Position numbers and translations under genes: made by a program
Shown here: positions 1-8,281 of the stretch, piece by piece
Position numbering within the stretch: position 1 is the first letter of the stretch
Layout of the letters: each line of letters opens with the position of its first letter
Notes under the pieces: model-generated
The model's input: the letters and a program-made list of their open reading frames with translations, nothing else
Databases searched by the model: none
Told to the model about the DNA's origin: nothing
DNA from: Nocardioides oceani
GTDB lineage: Bacteria > Actinomycetota > Actinomycetes > Propionibacteriales > Nocardioidaceae
Assembly: GCF_030412965.1 (NCBI RefSeq)
Contig: NZ_JAUHJQ010000003.1
Coordinates: forward strand, 214,702-278,701
Length of the DNA stretch: 64,000 nt
Direction: 5' to 3'

Positions 1-180
1 ATGACGAGACTCGAACTCGCGACATCGACGTCGGGTGCAGTGTCGCGCTGGTGGGCGCGGCCCCATCGGCGGCGCGTGGAGGACTGGAGCGGATGACGAG
101 ACTCGAACTCGCGACATCGACGTCGGGTGCAGTGTCGCGCTGGTGGGCGCGGCCCCATCGGCGGCGCGTGGAGGACTGGA
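1..180 (-). repeat. 92-bp tandem repeat containing the 3' half of tRNA-Gly
   Basis: Two units (89-180, and 1-88 cut by the window edge) lie directly 3' of the minus-strand tRNA-Gly. The first 33 bp of each unit are identical to the tRNA 3' half (variable loop, T arm, acceptor strand). The other 59 bp are unrelated or degenerate. In unit 2, positions 89-162 can be drawn as a 74-nt degenerate tRNA: six of seven acceptor pairs remain, but the anticodon arm is broken. The units are near-identical, and more copies may lie outside the window. Tandem repetition of a tRNA 3' end recalls the rtT repeats after E. coli tyrT. It could also be a ladder of integration-site remnants. Confidence 0.85.
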
Positions 181-252
181 GCGGATGACGAGACTCGAAC
201 TCGCGACATCGACCTTGGGAAGGTCGCGCTCTACCAACTGAGCTACATCCGC
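181..252 (-). tRNA. tRNA-Gly (anticodon CCC)
   Basis: The reverse complement folds as a complete 72-nt cloverleaf: seven-pair acceptor GCGGATG/CATCCGC, D arm GCTC/GAGC, anticodon stem CGACC/GGTCG with loop TTCCCAA, and T arm GCGAG/CTCGT with loop TTCGAGT. The anticodon CCC reads GGG glycine codons. The 3' CCA is not encoded. The gene lies directly beside the tandem repeat built from its own 3' half. Confidence 0.95.
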
Positions 253-287
253 ATGCCGGGGGACCCGACGGCGTGGAGTCTAGGGGA

Positions 288-1085
288 TCACTCCCCGCCG
301 GGTGACACGACCCGGCCGAACGTCGGGAAACGCGGCTCGACGGTGTCGCCCGAGGAGCGACCGGTGAGGCGGCGCTGGATCCACGGGGCGAGGTAGCCGC
401 GGCTCCAGGCGGCGTCCGCACGCAGCTTCTCGCGGCGGGTCAGCACCGGCAGGTCGGGCAGAGGGAGGGGCTCGAGGTCGTGCTCCACGCCGAGCGCGTC
501 GAGCACCATCATCGCGGTCACCTGGTGGCCGGCGGGGCCGAGGTGCATCCGGTCGACGTCCCACAGGCGCGGGTCGCTGGCGGTGACGTCGTACGGCAGC
601 CGCTGCGCGACGCGCCAGGAGTCGGCGATGGTGGCGCCGTGGCGGTCCGCGATCGAGCGGACGTGCTCGTTGTACAGCGCGAAGCGCCCGCGGATCGGTG
701 CATAGATCCCGCCGCTGCCGGGGTCGAAGGCGGTGAACAGCACGATCCGGGCGCCGGAGGCGGCGAGCCGGCCGACGGCCTCGTCGTACTGCTCGGCGAG
801 CGCGTCCAGGTCGACCTTGGGGCGGACGATGTCGTTCGCGCCGGCGTAGACGGTGACCAGGTCCGGCTCGAGGGCGAGCGCGGGCTCGACCTGCTCGCGC
901 AGGATGCCGGCGAGCTTGCGGCCGCGGATCGCCAGGTTGGCGTACCCGAAGTCGGGCTCGCGGGCGGCGAGCGCCTCCGCGACGCGGTCGGCCCAGCCGC
1001 GCAGGCCGTTGGGGCGGGTCGGGTCGGGGTCGCCGACCCCTTCGGTGAAGGAGTCGCCGATCGCGACGTACCGGTGGAAGCCCAT
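288..1085 (-). CDS. SGNH/GDSL-family hydrolase (lipase or esterase)
   Basis: The 265-residue protein has the SGNH blocks in order: AIGDSFTEG near the N-terminus with the nucleophilic Ser12, the glycine region around NLAIRGRK, the GAND block supplying the oxyanion Asn, and a C-terminal D-R-M-H with the catalytic Asp-His pair. There is no signal peptide, so it is probably a cytoplasmic ester hydrolase; the substrate cannot be read. The ATG at 1085 sits immediately before the conserved first strand. The frame stays open further upstream only as antisense of dcd. It is transcribed divergently from dcd with about 70 bp between the starts. Confidence 0.85.
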   Translation of the reverse strand: MGFHRYVAIGDSFTEGVGDPDPTRPNGLRGWADRVAEALAAREPDFGYANLAIRGRKLAGILREQVEPALALEPDLVTVYAGANDIVRPKVDLDALAEQYDEAVGRLAASGARIVLFTAFDPGSGGIYAPIRGRFALYNEHVRSIADRHGATIADSWRVAQRLPYDVTASDPRLWDVDRMHLGPAGHQVTAMMVLDALGVEHDLEPLPLPDLPVLTRREKLRADAAWSRGYLAPWIQRRLTGRSSGDTVEPRFPTFGRVVSPGGE

Positions 1086-1154
1086 GGGGTCATTCTCCGC
1101 CAGAGGTCGTCCGAGGAGCGGGCGGGTGCGGTCGGCGGCCGGTAGGTTGGCGCC

Positions 1155-1730
1155 GTGCTGCTCTCTGACCGCGACATCCTCGCGGAGCTCGACGCCGGCC
1201 GGGTCGCGCTCGACCCGTGGGACCCCGAGATGCTCCAGCCGTCGTCGGTCGACGTGCGGCTGGACCGGTTCTTCCGGGTCTTCGAGAACCACCGCTACCC
1301 CCACATCGACCCCGCGGCGGACCAGTCGGACCTGACCCGGATGGTCGAGCCGGACGGCGACGAGCCGTTCATCCTGCACCCGGGGGAGTTCGTGCTCGGC
1401 TCGACGTACGAGGTGGTCACGCTGCCCGCCGACATCGCGGCGCGGGTCGAGGGCAAGTCCAGCCTGGGCCGGCTCGGCCTGCTCACCCACGCGACCGCCG
1501 GCTTCGTCGACCCCGGCTTCTCCGGCCACGTGACGCTGGAGCTGGCGAACGTGGCGACGCTGCCGATCAAGCTCTACCCCGGCATGAAGATCGGGCAGTT
1601 CTGCTTCTTCCGGCTGACCTCGCCCTCGGAGCACCCCTACGGCTCGGAGAAGTACGGCTCGCGCTACCAGGGCCAGCGCGGGCCTACGCCCTCGCGCTCG
1701 TTCCAGTCCTTCCATCGCACGCCGATCTGA
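1155..1730 (+). CDS. dcd: dCTP deaminase, probably bifunctional (dUMP-forming)
   Basis: The 191-residue protein matches the usual dCTP deaminase length. It carries the trimer active-site segments [10 protein letters not shown] and [24 protein letters not shown], with the probable catalytic Glu129 in TLEL. The C-terminus [19 protein letters not shown] matches the substrate-closing tail. It converts dCTP to dUTP, and actinobacterial members often go on to dUMP plus pyrophosphate, which feeds dTMP synthesis. That second activity is inferred from the family. The start is GTG; no strong Shine-Dalgarno sequence is visible and no better upstream start exists. Confidence 0.93.
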   Translation: MLLSDRDILAELDAGRVALDPWDPEMLQPSSVDVRLDRFFRVFENHRYPHIDPAADQSDLTRMVEPDGDEPFILHPGEFVLGSTYEVVTLPADIAARVEGKSSLGRLGLLTHATAGFVDPGFSGHVTLELANVATLPIKLYPGMKIGQFCFFRLTSPSEHPYGSEKYGSRYQGQRGPTPSRSFQSFHRTPI

Positions 1731-1752
1731 GGTCACCGCGGGCGTCCCCGTG

Positions 1753-1786
1753 TAAGGTCAGCCTAAGTAAGGTCACCCTCACGATC
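1753..1786. promoter_or_regulatory. two overlapping DtxR/IdeR-type iron boxes
   Basis: TAAGGTCAGCCTAAGTAAG at 1753 matches the first 14 positions of the actinobacterial iron box (TWAGGTWAGSCTWACCTWA) with one mismatch. A weaker second copy starts at 1768, TAAGGTCACCCTCACG. The pair ends 10 bp before the start of the siderophore-interacting protein gene, so an iron-loaded DtxR/IdeR repressor would cover the promoter. The call rests on a match to a known consensus and is not tested. Confidence 0.75.
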
Positions 1787-1795
1787 GGAACCGCG

Positions 1796-2734
1796 ATGAC
1801 CGCGCTCAGCTCGCCCGCCCTCCCGATGCTGCTGGAGGAGGTCGAGGTCGCCTCGGTCCGGCGTCTCTCGCCGAGCTTCGTCCGCGTCGAGCTCGGGTCG
1901 CCCGCGCTCGCGGAGTTCGGCGTCGACCAGCCGCTCTTCGACCAGCGGATCAAGCTGATCTTCCCGCCGGCGGGCGGCGCGCTGGAGTCCTTCGAGGGAG
2001 CCGACGAGGGCTGGATGCAGGCGTGGTACGCCCGTCCGGCCGAGGAGCGCGGCCACATGCGCACCTACACGGTCCGCGAGGTGCGCGGCGAGGGCCCCGA
2101 CACCCGGATCGTGGTCGACATGGTGCTGCACGAGGCCGACGGGCACGCCGGTCCCGGCTCGTCCTGGGCCGCGTCGGCGGCCGTCGGCGACCGGATCGCG
2201 CTGATGTGCCCGCGGCGGGGGATGCCCTTCGGCGGGATCGAGTTCGTCCCCGGCTCCGCGAGCCGGGTCGTGATCGTCGGCGACGAGACCGCCGTCCCGG
2301 CCGCCTGCGCGACGCTCGCGCTGCTGCCGAACGACGCCCGCGGCGCGGCCTTCCTCGAGGTGCCGCTCTCCGCCGACGTGCAGACCGTCCAGCACCCCGA
2401 GGGCGTCACGGTCACCTGGCTGCCGCGCGACGGAGCCGACCTCGGCTCGCTGCTGGGGCCGGCGGTGCTCGAGCACCTCGGCGCTCCGGTCACGGTCGAG
2501 GAGGTGGCCGACGACGAGGTCGACCCCGACCTGTGGGAGACCCCGATGTACTCCTCCTCCGGCGAGATCGAGGCCCCGCTGGAGGCGACCACCGACGGCG
2601 TCTACGCCTGGATCGCCGGGGAGTCCAAGGTGGTCACCACCCTGCGCCGCGCCCTGGTCAACGAGCTCGGGATGGACCGCCGGCAGGTCTCGTTCATGGG
2701 CTACTGGCGCCGCGGCGTCGCCATGAAGTCCTGA
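1796..2734 (+). CDS. siderophore-interacting protein (FAD ferric-siderophore reductase)
   Basis: The 312-residue protein has the N-terminal FAD-binding barrel with the R-x-Y-T-V-R motif (HMRTYTVRE), followed by the nucleotide-binding lobe (RVVIVGDETAVPA) and the C-terminal tail ending GYWRRG typical of ViuB/SIP proteins. It probably reduces imported Fe(III)-siderophore in the cytoplasm to release Fe(II). The ATG at 1796 is chosen because it follows the iron boxes and starts just before the conserved fold. The gene stands alone; no siderophore uptake or synthesis genes are in the window. Confidence 0.88.
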   Translation: MTALSSPALPMLLEEVEVASVRRLSPSFVRVELGSPALAEFGVDQPLFDQRIKLIFPPAGGALESFEGADEGWMQAWYARPAEERGHMRTYTVREVRGEGPDTRIVVDMVLHEADGHAGPGSSWAASAAVGDRIALMCPRRGMPFGGIEFVPGSASRVVIVGDETAVPAACATLALLPNDARGAAFLEVPLSADVQTVQHPEGVTVTWLPRDGADLGSLLGPAVLEHLGAPVTVEEVADDEVDPDLWETPMYSSSGEIEAPLEATTDGVYAWIAGESKVVTTLRRALVNELGMDRRQVSFMGYWRRGVAMKS

Positions 2735-2767
2735 TCACCGGTGACGTCCTGACCGCGGAGGTCGTGG

Positions 2768-2917
2768 TCAGCCGTCGAGGCGGTCGGCGAAGCGCCGCAG
2801 CCCCCGGGCGACCTGGTGCCGGCGCGAGGACCGGACCTTCGGCGTGGAGGCGCGCGCGACGCGCTCGGTGATCTGGTGGTGCGCCTCACGCTCGATGAGG
2901 GCGTGCTGCTCGTTCAT
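2768..2917 (-). CDS. 49-residue hypothetical protein
   Basis: A small ORF begins MNEQHALIEREAHHQITERV and ends in a basic stretch KVRSSRRHQVARGLRRFADRL. It has a good Shine-Dalgarno AGGAG six bases before the ATG at 2917 and starts about 60 bp after the DUF4097 gene ends, so it is probably the third gene of that operon. The basic, helix-prone C-terminal half could bind nucleic acid or a membrane surface. No family is recognised. The strong ribosome binding site and conserved-looking spacing are the reasons for calling it. Confidence 0.6.
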   Translation of the reverse strand: MNEQHALIEREAHHQITERVARASTPKVRSSRRHQVARGLRRFADRLDG

Positions 2918-2975
2918 GGCTGCTCCTGGGGTCGGGTGGCCCCCACCGGGGCGGCGGGGCCGGTGGACGTGGTGG

Positions 2976-3815
2976 TCAGGCGGGCGTGAGGACGACGTCC
3001 CCGCTGACGGTGCGCGCGCGCAGCTCGACGTGGTCCTGGCCGTCGGCGGGCGCGCCGGTGCTGGGCAGCCCGGAGCGGATCGAGCCCGTGACCGTCGAGA
3101 TGTCGGTCCACACCGGCGTACCGCTGCGGACGCCGACCCGGACGTCACCGGACGCGGCCTTGGCGGTGACGCGGCCGCGCAGCGCGGCACCGATCCGCAG
3201 GTCGCCGCTACCGGTGGCCAGGGACACGTCGGTGCGGGCCTCGGTGACGTCGAGGTCGCCGGACCCGGTCTTGACCGCGACCGGGCCGTCGTTGCTGCCG
3301 ACCGAGACGGTGCCGGAACCGGTCGAGACGGCGACGGCCGAGGCGGCGTGCCCGAGGCGTACGTCGCCGGACCCGCTCTTGACGCGCAACTCGCCGCCCG
3401 CCTCCTCGATGTCGACGCGCCCCGAGCCCGTCTCGACGGTGGCCGGTCCGCCCAGCTCCTCGACGCGTACGTCGCCGGAGCCGGTGCGCAACTGGCAGCG
3501 ACCGACCCGGCCGGCGAGGACGACGTCCGCGCTGCCCGTCCGGGTCACCACCCGGCTGCCGTGCGGGACCTCGACCTCCACGACGAGCGTCCGGTCGCCG
3601 GAGAGGAACCCGGTCCGCCGGCGGGGGCCGACCACCGACACCCGCTCGTCCCCGAGCTCGAGGGCGACGTCGTGGGCGTCGTGGCCGGTGACCCGGACGG
3701 CGCTGCGGTCGGTGTCGGTCGCGGTGACGTGCACGCGGCCCTCGCCGACCTCGACGTACAGGTCGACGGGGCCGGGGGCCGGGTGGTCGTGCTCGATGGC
3801 GGTGCGCTCGCTCAC
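2976..3815 (-). CDS. DUF4097-family beta-helix protein
   Basis: The 279-residue protein is built of repeated T-G-S-G-D/S-x-V/L units (RTGSGDVRV, ETGSGRVDI, KSGSGDVRL, STGSGTVSV, KTGSGDLDV, ATGSGDLRI, KAASGDVRV), which predict a right-handed beta-solenoid of the DUF4097/adhesin-like type. It has no signal peptide or membrane segment. The GTG at 3815 follows AGGAGG at five bases. Such proteins often sit beside envelope-stress or small regulatory genes. Here it follows a ribbon-helix-helix protein and precedes a 49-residue protein. The molecular role is unknown. Confidence 0.8.
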   Translation of the reverse strand: MSERTAIEHDHPAPGPVDLYVEVGEGRVHVTATDTDRSAVRVTGHDAHDVALELGDERVSVVGPRRRTGFLSGDRTLVVEVEVPHGSRVVTRTGSADVVLAGRVGRCQLRTGSGDVRVEELGGPATVETGSGRVDIEEAGGELRVKSGSGDVRLGHAASAVAVSTGSGTVSVGSNDGPVAVKTGSGDLDVTEARTDVSLATGSGDLRIGAALRGRVTAKAASGDVRVGVRSGTPVWTDISTVTGSIRSGLPSTGAPADGQDHVELRARTVSGDVVLTPA

Positions 3816-3922
3816 GGGAGCCTCCTGAGGGTGTGGCCGACCACGGCGCCGGCCGGGGGCCGGCCCCGGAGGGGGTGGGGTGGGATCGGGGAGAGGACGG
3901 GTGGGACGGGGGCTGGTGCGGG

Positions 3923-4483
3923 CTAGAGCCAGCCGTTCATCCGGCGGTTGCCGCGGCGGCCGAGCGGGTCGCCGCCGCCGAGGAACGGGATGCTGGAGAG
4001 GTCGATGTCGACGCTGATCGAGCCCTCGCGGGTCGCGCCGCGGACGACGCCGACCAGCCAGGTGTTGAGGGACTGGCCCGACCTCGCCGCGAGCTCCTCG
4101 GCGCGTGCCTTGACCGACTCGGGGAGGCGGAGGGTGATCCGGGCGACCGAGTCGTCCTCCGGCTCGGCCTCGGCGCCGGGCCCTGCCGGGGGAGCCGGGG
4201 GTGCCGGCGGCGCCAGCGGCGTCGGAGGGGTGGGCGGCGTGGGGGCCGCGTCGACGACGAAGTCGAGGTCGCGGCCGTTGAGGCGGACGTCGACGCCGCC
4301 GGCGGGCATCTCGGCGGTGATCTCGGCCGCCGCCTGGGAGACGGCCTCCATCAGGGCCAGCCGCGCGGCCGGGTCGAGGGCGAACGCCAGTCGCTCCGCG
4401 GCCTGGCGCGCCTCGGGGCCGGCTGCCTCGGCGGCCGCGAGCAGGTCCCGGCGCAGCGAGTCGACGTACGGCGTGATGTCCAT
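3923..4483 (-). CDS. ribbon-helix-helix (HicB/Arc-like) protein
   Basis: The 186-residue protein has three parts: an N-terminal helical region (1-75), a Pro/Ala linker (about 83-105, PPTPPTPLAPPAPPAPP), and a ribbon-helix-helix segment, RITLRLPESVKARAEELAARSGQSLNTWLVGVV, of the HicB/Arc class. The tail is Gly-rich. No HicA toxin is adjacent, so it is more likely a transcriptional regulator of the operon with the DUF4097 gene 107 bp downstream. A GTG at 4492 is in frame, but the ATG at 4483 is preferred. A palindrome at 4505-4514 lies just upstream and may be its own operator. Confidence 0.75.
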   Translation of the reverse strand: MDITPYVDSLRRDLLAAAEAAGPEARQAAERLAFALDPAARLALMEAVSQAAAEITAEMPAGGVDVRLNGRDLDFVVDAAPTPPTPPTPLAPPAPPAPPAGPGAEAEPEDDSVARITLRLPESVKARAEELAARSGQSLNTWLVGVVRGATREGSISVDIDLSSIPFLGGGDPLGRRGNRRMNGWL

Positions 4484-4504
4484 GCGCACCACAGTGACAC
4501 CACG

Positions 4505-4514
4505 GTGACGTCAC
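4505..4514. promoter_or_regulatory. possible RHH autoregulatory site
   Basis: GTGACGTCAC is a perfect 10-bp palindrome about 22 bp upstream of the RHH gene start. Another TCAC half-site lies one turn closer to the gene, and a minus-strand TTGACG (-35-like) overlaps its outer edge. Ribbon-helix-helix proteins often bind such short paired sites at their own promoter. The assignment is inference. Confidence 0.35.
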
Positions 4515-4644
4515 GTCAAGAGGTGTTGGCGTCACGCCGGCAGCAGTTTGCCGTCGCGGACTTCCGGGCATCGGCCCAGACGGCTCCGCCCCCGCTCCAC
4601 GGAAGCGGCGCCGCACCCCGCACCGCCGTCACGAAAGGCCGTCC

Positions 4645-6393
4645 ATGGCCACTTGGGCACCGACCGTCCTCGCGAGCGACACCCTGATCGACGCGCGAGC
4701 CGTCGACTACCTGATCGTCGCCCTCTACTTCGCCGTCGTGCTCGGCATCGGCGTCATGGCGCGCAGACAGGTCTCCGACTCCGTCGACTTCTTCCTGTCC
4801 GGGCGCTCGCTGCCCGCCTGGGTCACCGGCCTGGCCTTCATCGCGGCCAACCTCGGCGCGGTCGAGATCATGGGCATGTCGGCCTCCGGTGCGGAGTTCG
4901 GCCTGCCGACCGTGCACTACTTCTGGGTCGGCGCGATCCCGGCGATGCTGTTCCTCGGCGTCGTGATGATGCCGTTCTACTACGGCTCCAAGGTCCGGTC
5001 GGTGCCGGAGTTCATGTACCGCCGGTTCGGCACCGGCGCGCACCTGGTCAACTCGATCTCGTTCGCGGTCGCCCAGCTGCTCATCGCGGGCATCAACCTC
5101 TACCTGCTCGGCACGATCATCCAGGCGCTCCTGGGCTGGCCGCTGCTCGTGGCGCTGCTCGTCGCCGCGGTCGTCGTGCTCTCCTACATCACCCTCGGCG
5201 GCCTGAGTGCCGCGATCTACAACGAGGTGCTGCAGTTCTTCGTCATCGTCGCCGCGCTCCTCCCGCTCACGCTGATCGGCCTCGACCGGGTCGGCGGCTG
5301 GGGCGGCCTGCAGGACAAGATCACCGACGCCGCGGCGGACAACCCCGAGACCGCGACCGCGGCCCAGCAGCTCAACTCCTGGCCGGGCAACGCGCTGTCG
5401 GGCTTCGACTCCGACCTGCTCTCGGTCGTCGGCATCGTCTTCGGCCTCGGCTTCGTGCTCTCCTTCGGCTACTGGACGACGAACTTCGTCGAGGTCCAGC
5501 GCGCGATGGCGACCGACTCGATCTCCTCGGCGCGCAAGACGCCGATCATCGGCGCCTTCCCGAAGATGTTCGTCCCCTTCATCACCATCCTGCCCGGCAT
5601 GATCGCGGCGGTCCTCGTCTCCGAGATCGCGCAGACCAAGGCCGGCGAGGAGGTGGCCGGTGGTGCGGGCGGCACGGTCACCTACAACGACTCGCTGCTC
5701 TACCTGATGCGCGACCTGCTGCCCAACGGTCTCCTCGGCGTCGCGATCGCGGGCCTGCTCGCGGCGTTCATGGCCGGCATGGCCGCGAACATCTCGGCGT
5801 TCAACACCGTCTTCAGCTACGACCTGTGGCAGCGGTACGCCGTCAAGGACCGCGACGACGACTACTACCTCAAGATCGGCCGGCTCGCGACGGTCGGCGC
5901 GACCGTGATCGCGGTCGGCACCGCGTACCTCGCCACCAACTTCTCGAACATCATGGACTACCTCCAGACGCTGTTCGGGTTCTTCAACGCCCCGCTGTTC
6001 GCGACGTTCATCCTCGGCATGTTCTGGAAGCGGATGACCGCCACGGCGGGCTGGGTCGGCCTGGTGTCGGGCACCCTGTCGGCGGTCGCGGTGGCGTTCC
6101 TGAGCAAGGACGCCTTCGGGTCGCTCAGCCTCGGGGTGATCCCGGTCGGCGGCCAGGGAGCGGCGTTCCTCGCGGCCGGTGCGGCGTTCGTCGTCGACAT
6201 CGTGCTGAGCGTGGTCGTCTCGCTGGTGACCAAGCCCAAGCCGGTCGAGGAGCTGCGCGGCCTGGTGTACTCCGAGACCCCACGCGAGGACCTGGTGGAC
6301 GCCGACGAGGCGTCGTACCCCTGGTACCGCCGTACCCTCCCGCTGGCCGGCGTCGCGCTCGCGATGGTCGTCGTCCTCAACGTCCTGTTCTGA
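4645..6393 (+). CDS. sodium:solute symporter family (SSS) transporter
   Basis: The 582-residue integral membrane protein has about 13 hydrophobic segments. It carries SSS landmarks such as the FFLSGRSLPAWVTGLAFIAANLGAVEIMG region after TM1, a YITLGGLSAAIYNEVLQFF segment, and NISAFNTVFSYDLWQRY near TM9. It would import an organic solute with Na+ at the inner membrane; the substrate is not readable (acetate, proline, sugars and mucic acids are all possible in this family). The ATG follows a GAAAGG element. The small membrane gene 19 bp downstream is probably its partner. Confidence 0.88.
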   Translation: MATWAPTVLASDTLIDARAVDYLIVALYFAVVLGIGVMARRQVSDSVDFFLSGRSLPAWVTGLAFIAANLGAVEIMGMSASGAEFGLPTVHYFWVGAIPAMLFLGVVMMPFYYGSKVRSVPEFMYRRFGTGAHLVNSISFAVAQLLIAGINLYLLGTIIQALLGWPLLVALLVAAVVVLSYITLGGLSAAIYNEVLQFFVIVAALLPLTLIGLDRVGGWGGLQDKITDAAADNPETATAAQQLNSWPGNALSGFDSDLLSVVGIVFGLGFVLSFGYWTTNFVEVQRAMATDSISSARKTPIIGAFPKMFVPFITILPGMIAAVLVSEIAQTKAGEEVAGGAGGTVTYNDSLLYLMRDLLPNGLLGVAIAGLLAAFMAGMAANISAFNTVFSYDLWQRYAVKDRDDDYYLKIGRLATVGATVIAVGTAYLATNFSNIMDYLQTLFGFFNAPLFATFILGMFWKRMTATAGWVGLVSGTLSAVAVAFLSKDAFGSLSLGVIPVGGQGAAFLAAGAAFVVDIVLSVVVSLVTKPKPVEELRGLVYSETPREDLVDADEASYPWYRRTLPLAGVALAMVVVLNVLF

Positions 6394-6412
6394 CCGGCTC
6401 CAAGGAGTTCTC

Positions 6413-6694
6413 GTGCCTTCTGCAACCGTCCCCGACGCCCCCCGGCGCCGGCACCGCGCCGGCGCCCTCGACATCCGCAACATCATCGGCGGCCTGCTCG
6501 CGGTCTACGGCGTGATCCTCACGCTCGTGGGCCTCTTCGGCGACGCCGAGACCGAGAAGACCGGCGGCACGAACGCCAACCTGTGGTCGGGCCTGGTGAT
6601 GCTGGTGGTCGGCCTGGCGTTCATCGCCTGGGCCGCGGCCCGGCCGACCTACGTGCCCGATGGCGGCGCCGAGGAGTCCGCGCCGACCGAGTGA
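6413..6694 (+). CDS. small two-helix membrane protein, symporter partner
   Basis: The 93-residue protein has two predicted membrane helices (IIGGLLAVYGVILTLVGLFG and LVMLVVGLAFIAWAAA) separated by a short polar loop, with acidic residues at the C-terminus. The GTG start follows AAGGAG at a good distance. It is co-directional and 19 bp after the SSS symporter, an arrangement like that of small accessory subunits found beside SSS permeases. That partnership is inferred from position only. Confidence 0.7.
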   Translation: MPSATVPDAPRRRHRAGALDIRNIIGGLLAVYGVILTLVGLFGDAETEKTGGTNANLWSGLVMLVVGLAFIAWAAARPTYVPDGGAEESAPTE

Positions 6695-6712
6695 GGGCAC
6701 GGGCCCGGTCGC

Positions 6713-8281
6713 TCAGTGCTCCTGCTGGGTGATGTCGAGCCCGCGCGGCGCGGTGGACCACACGACGACGGCGACCGCGAGCATCACCGCGCCACCGACC
6801 AGGCAGGTCTCCACGAGCGCGTCGGTGAAGGCGGCCGCCGCGCGCTCGGCGAGCGCGGGGGCACCGAGCGTGCCGGCGACGTCGACGGCGGCGCCGAGGG
6901 AGTCCTCGGCCGTCCGTGCGGCTCCGGCCGGCAGGCCGTCGGCCACGAGGGTCCCGACCGCCAGCCGGTCGCGGTAGACCACCGACGCCACGCTGCCGAG
7001 GACCGCGACGCCGAGCACGCTGCCGAGGTCGTACGCCGTCTCCTCGATCGCCGCCGCGCTGCCCGCCCGGTCCGCGGGCGTGCCGGCCATGATCATCGCC
7101 GACCCGATCGCCAGCGACCCGGCGCCGGCGCCCACCAGGGTCATCGCCGCCGCGACGGTGCCGTACGTGAGGCCGCCCGGCACGAGCGGGACCAGCAGCG
7201 CGCCGAGCCCCGCGGCCGCCAGGCCTCCCGCCAGGACGGCGCGGGCGCCCACCAGGCGGGCGAGCGGTGAGGCCAGCAGGGACGCGACGAGGCCCCCGCC
7301 GGCGAGCGGGAGCAGGCGCACGCCCGCCTGGAGCGGGGAGTGCCCCTCGACCAGCTGCAGCCACTGGGCCAGCAGCAGGAGGATCGCCGCCATCGCGAAC
7401 ATCGCGCTGAGGGCGGCGACCACGCCCGCGGTGAACGGGCGCCGGCGGAAGAGCCGGACGTCGAGCAGCGGCTCGGGGCGGTGCAGGCAGCGGCGCACGA
7501 GGACCGCCAGGGCGGCGAGCGCCGCGACCAGCACGGCCAGACCGAGGGGGTCGGTGAGCGACTCCTCCTCGGCGACGTGCTTGACCGACCACACCAGCCC
7601 GACCATCCCGGCGACGGACAGCGCGACCGACGGGAGGTCCCACGGCGACGCGCTGGCCGCCCGCGCCTCCGGGAGGATCGTCACGCCGGCCACCAGGGCC
7701 GCGAGCATGAGCGGCACGTTGACGAGGAACGCCGCGTGCCAGCCGAAGTGCTCGAGCAGCGCGCCGCCGGCGATCGGGCCGACCGCGGCGCCCAGTGCCG
7801 AGACGCCGGCCCAGACGCCGAGGGCGGTCGCCCGCTCCGCGGGGTCGGTGAAGACCGAGCGCAGCAGCGAGAGGGTCGTCGGCATGATCATCGCGCCGCC
7901 GATGCCGAGCAGCGACCGCGCGGCCACGACCTCCCACGGCGAGTCGGTCAGCACGACCAGTGCCGAGGCGGCGCCGAAGACCGCGAAGCCGAGCAGCAGC
8001 AGACGCTTGCGCCCCCAACGGTCGGCCAGCGCGCTCATCGGGATCAGCAGTCCGGCCAGGACGAGGGAGTAGCTGTCGACGATCCACAGCTGCTCGGTCG
8101 CCGACGGGCGCACGTCGGCGGCCAGCTCCGGCAGGGCGACGTTGAGGATGGTCAGGTCCATCGTCACCACGAGCAGGCTCGCGGAGAGGACGGCCAGCGA
8201 GGCCCAGCGGCGGGCGGGCGGGACCTCGACGGTGGTCCCGGCGGAGCCGGTGGCCGAGGGGGAGCCGGACGGGGCGCTCAT
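6713..8281 (-). CDS. MFS multidrug efflux transporter (DHA2, EmrB/QacA type)
   Basis: The 522-residue protein has roughly 14 hydrophobic helices. The DHA2 motif is present after TM1 (DLTILNVALPELAADV) and the motif-A loop LADRWGRKRLLLLG lies between TM2 and TM3, indicating a proton-coupled drug exporter. Its ATG overlaps the stop of the upstream TetR gene by 4 bp, so regulator and pump are one transcript. The palindromic operator upstream of tetR would control both. Substrates are unknown. Confidence 0.88.
   Translation of the reverse strand: MSAPSGSPSATGSAGTTVEVPPARRWASLAVLSASLLVVTMDLTILNVALPELAADVRPSATEQLWIVDSYSLVLAGLLIPMSALADRWGRKRLLLLGFAVFGAASALVVLTDSPWEVVAARSLLGIGGAMIMPTTLSLLRSVFTDPAERATALGVWAGVSALGAAVGPIAGGALLEHFGWHAAFLVNVPLMLAALVAGVTILPEARAASASPWDLPSVALSVAGMVGLVWSVKHVAEEESLTDPLGLAVLVAALAALAVLVRRCLHRPEPLLDVRLFRRRPFTAGVVAALSAMFAMAAILLLLAQWLQLVEGHSPLQAGVRLLPLAGGGLVASLLASPLARLVGARAVLAGGLAAAGLGALLVPLVPGGLTYGTVAAAMTLVGAGAGSLAIGSAMIMAGTPADRAGSAAAIEETAYDLGSVLGVAVLGSVASVVYRDRLAVGTLVADGLPAGAARTAEDSLGAAVDVAGTLGAPALAERAAAAFTDALVETCLVGGAVMLAVAVVVWSTAPRGLDITQQEH

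Noticed and set aside
1..252. tRNA repeats as proof of an integrated element
   Set aside because: No integrase, excisionase or phage gene lies within the first 12 kb, so an insertion is possible but not shown.
35..396. Open frames on the plus strand across the tRNA repeats (ADDETRTRDID)
   Set aside because: They are translations of tRNA-Gly and its repeats in the antisense direction, a familiar artefact around tRNA genes.
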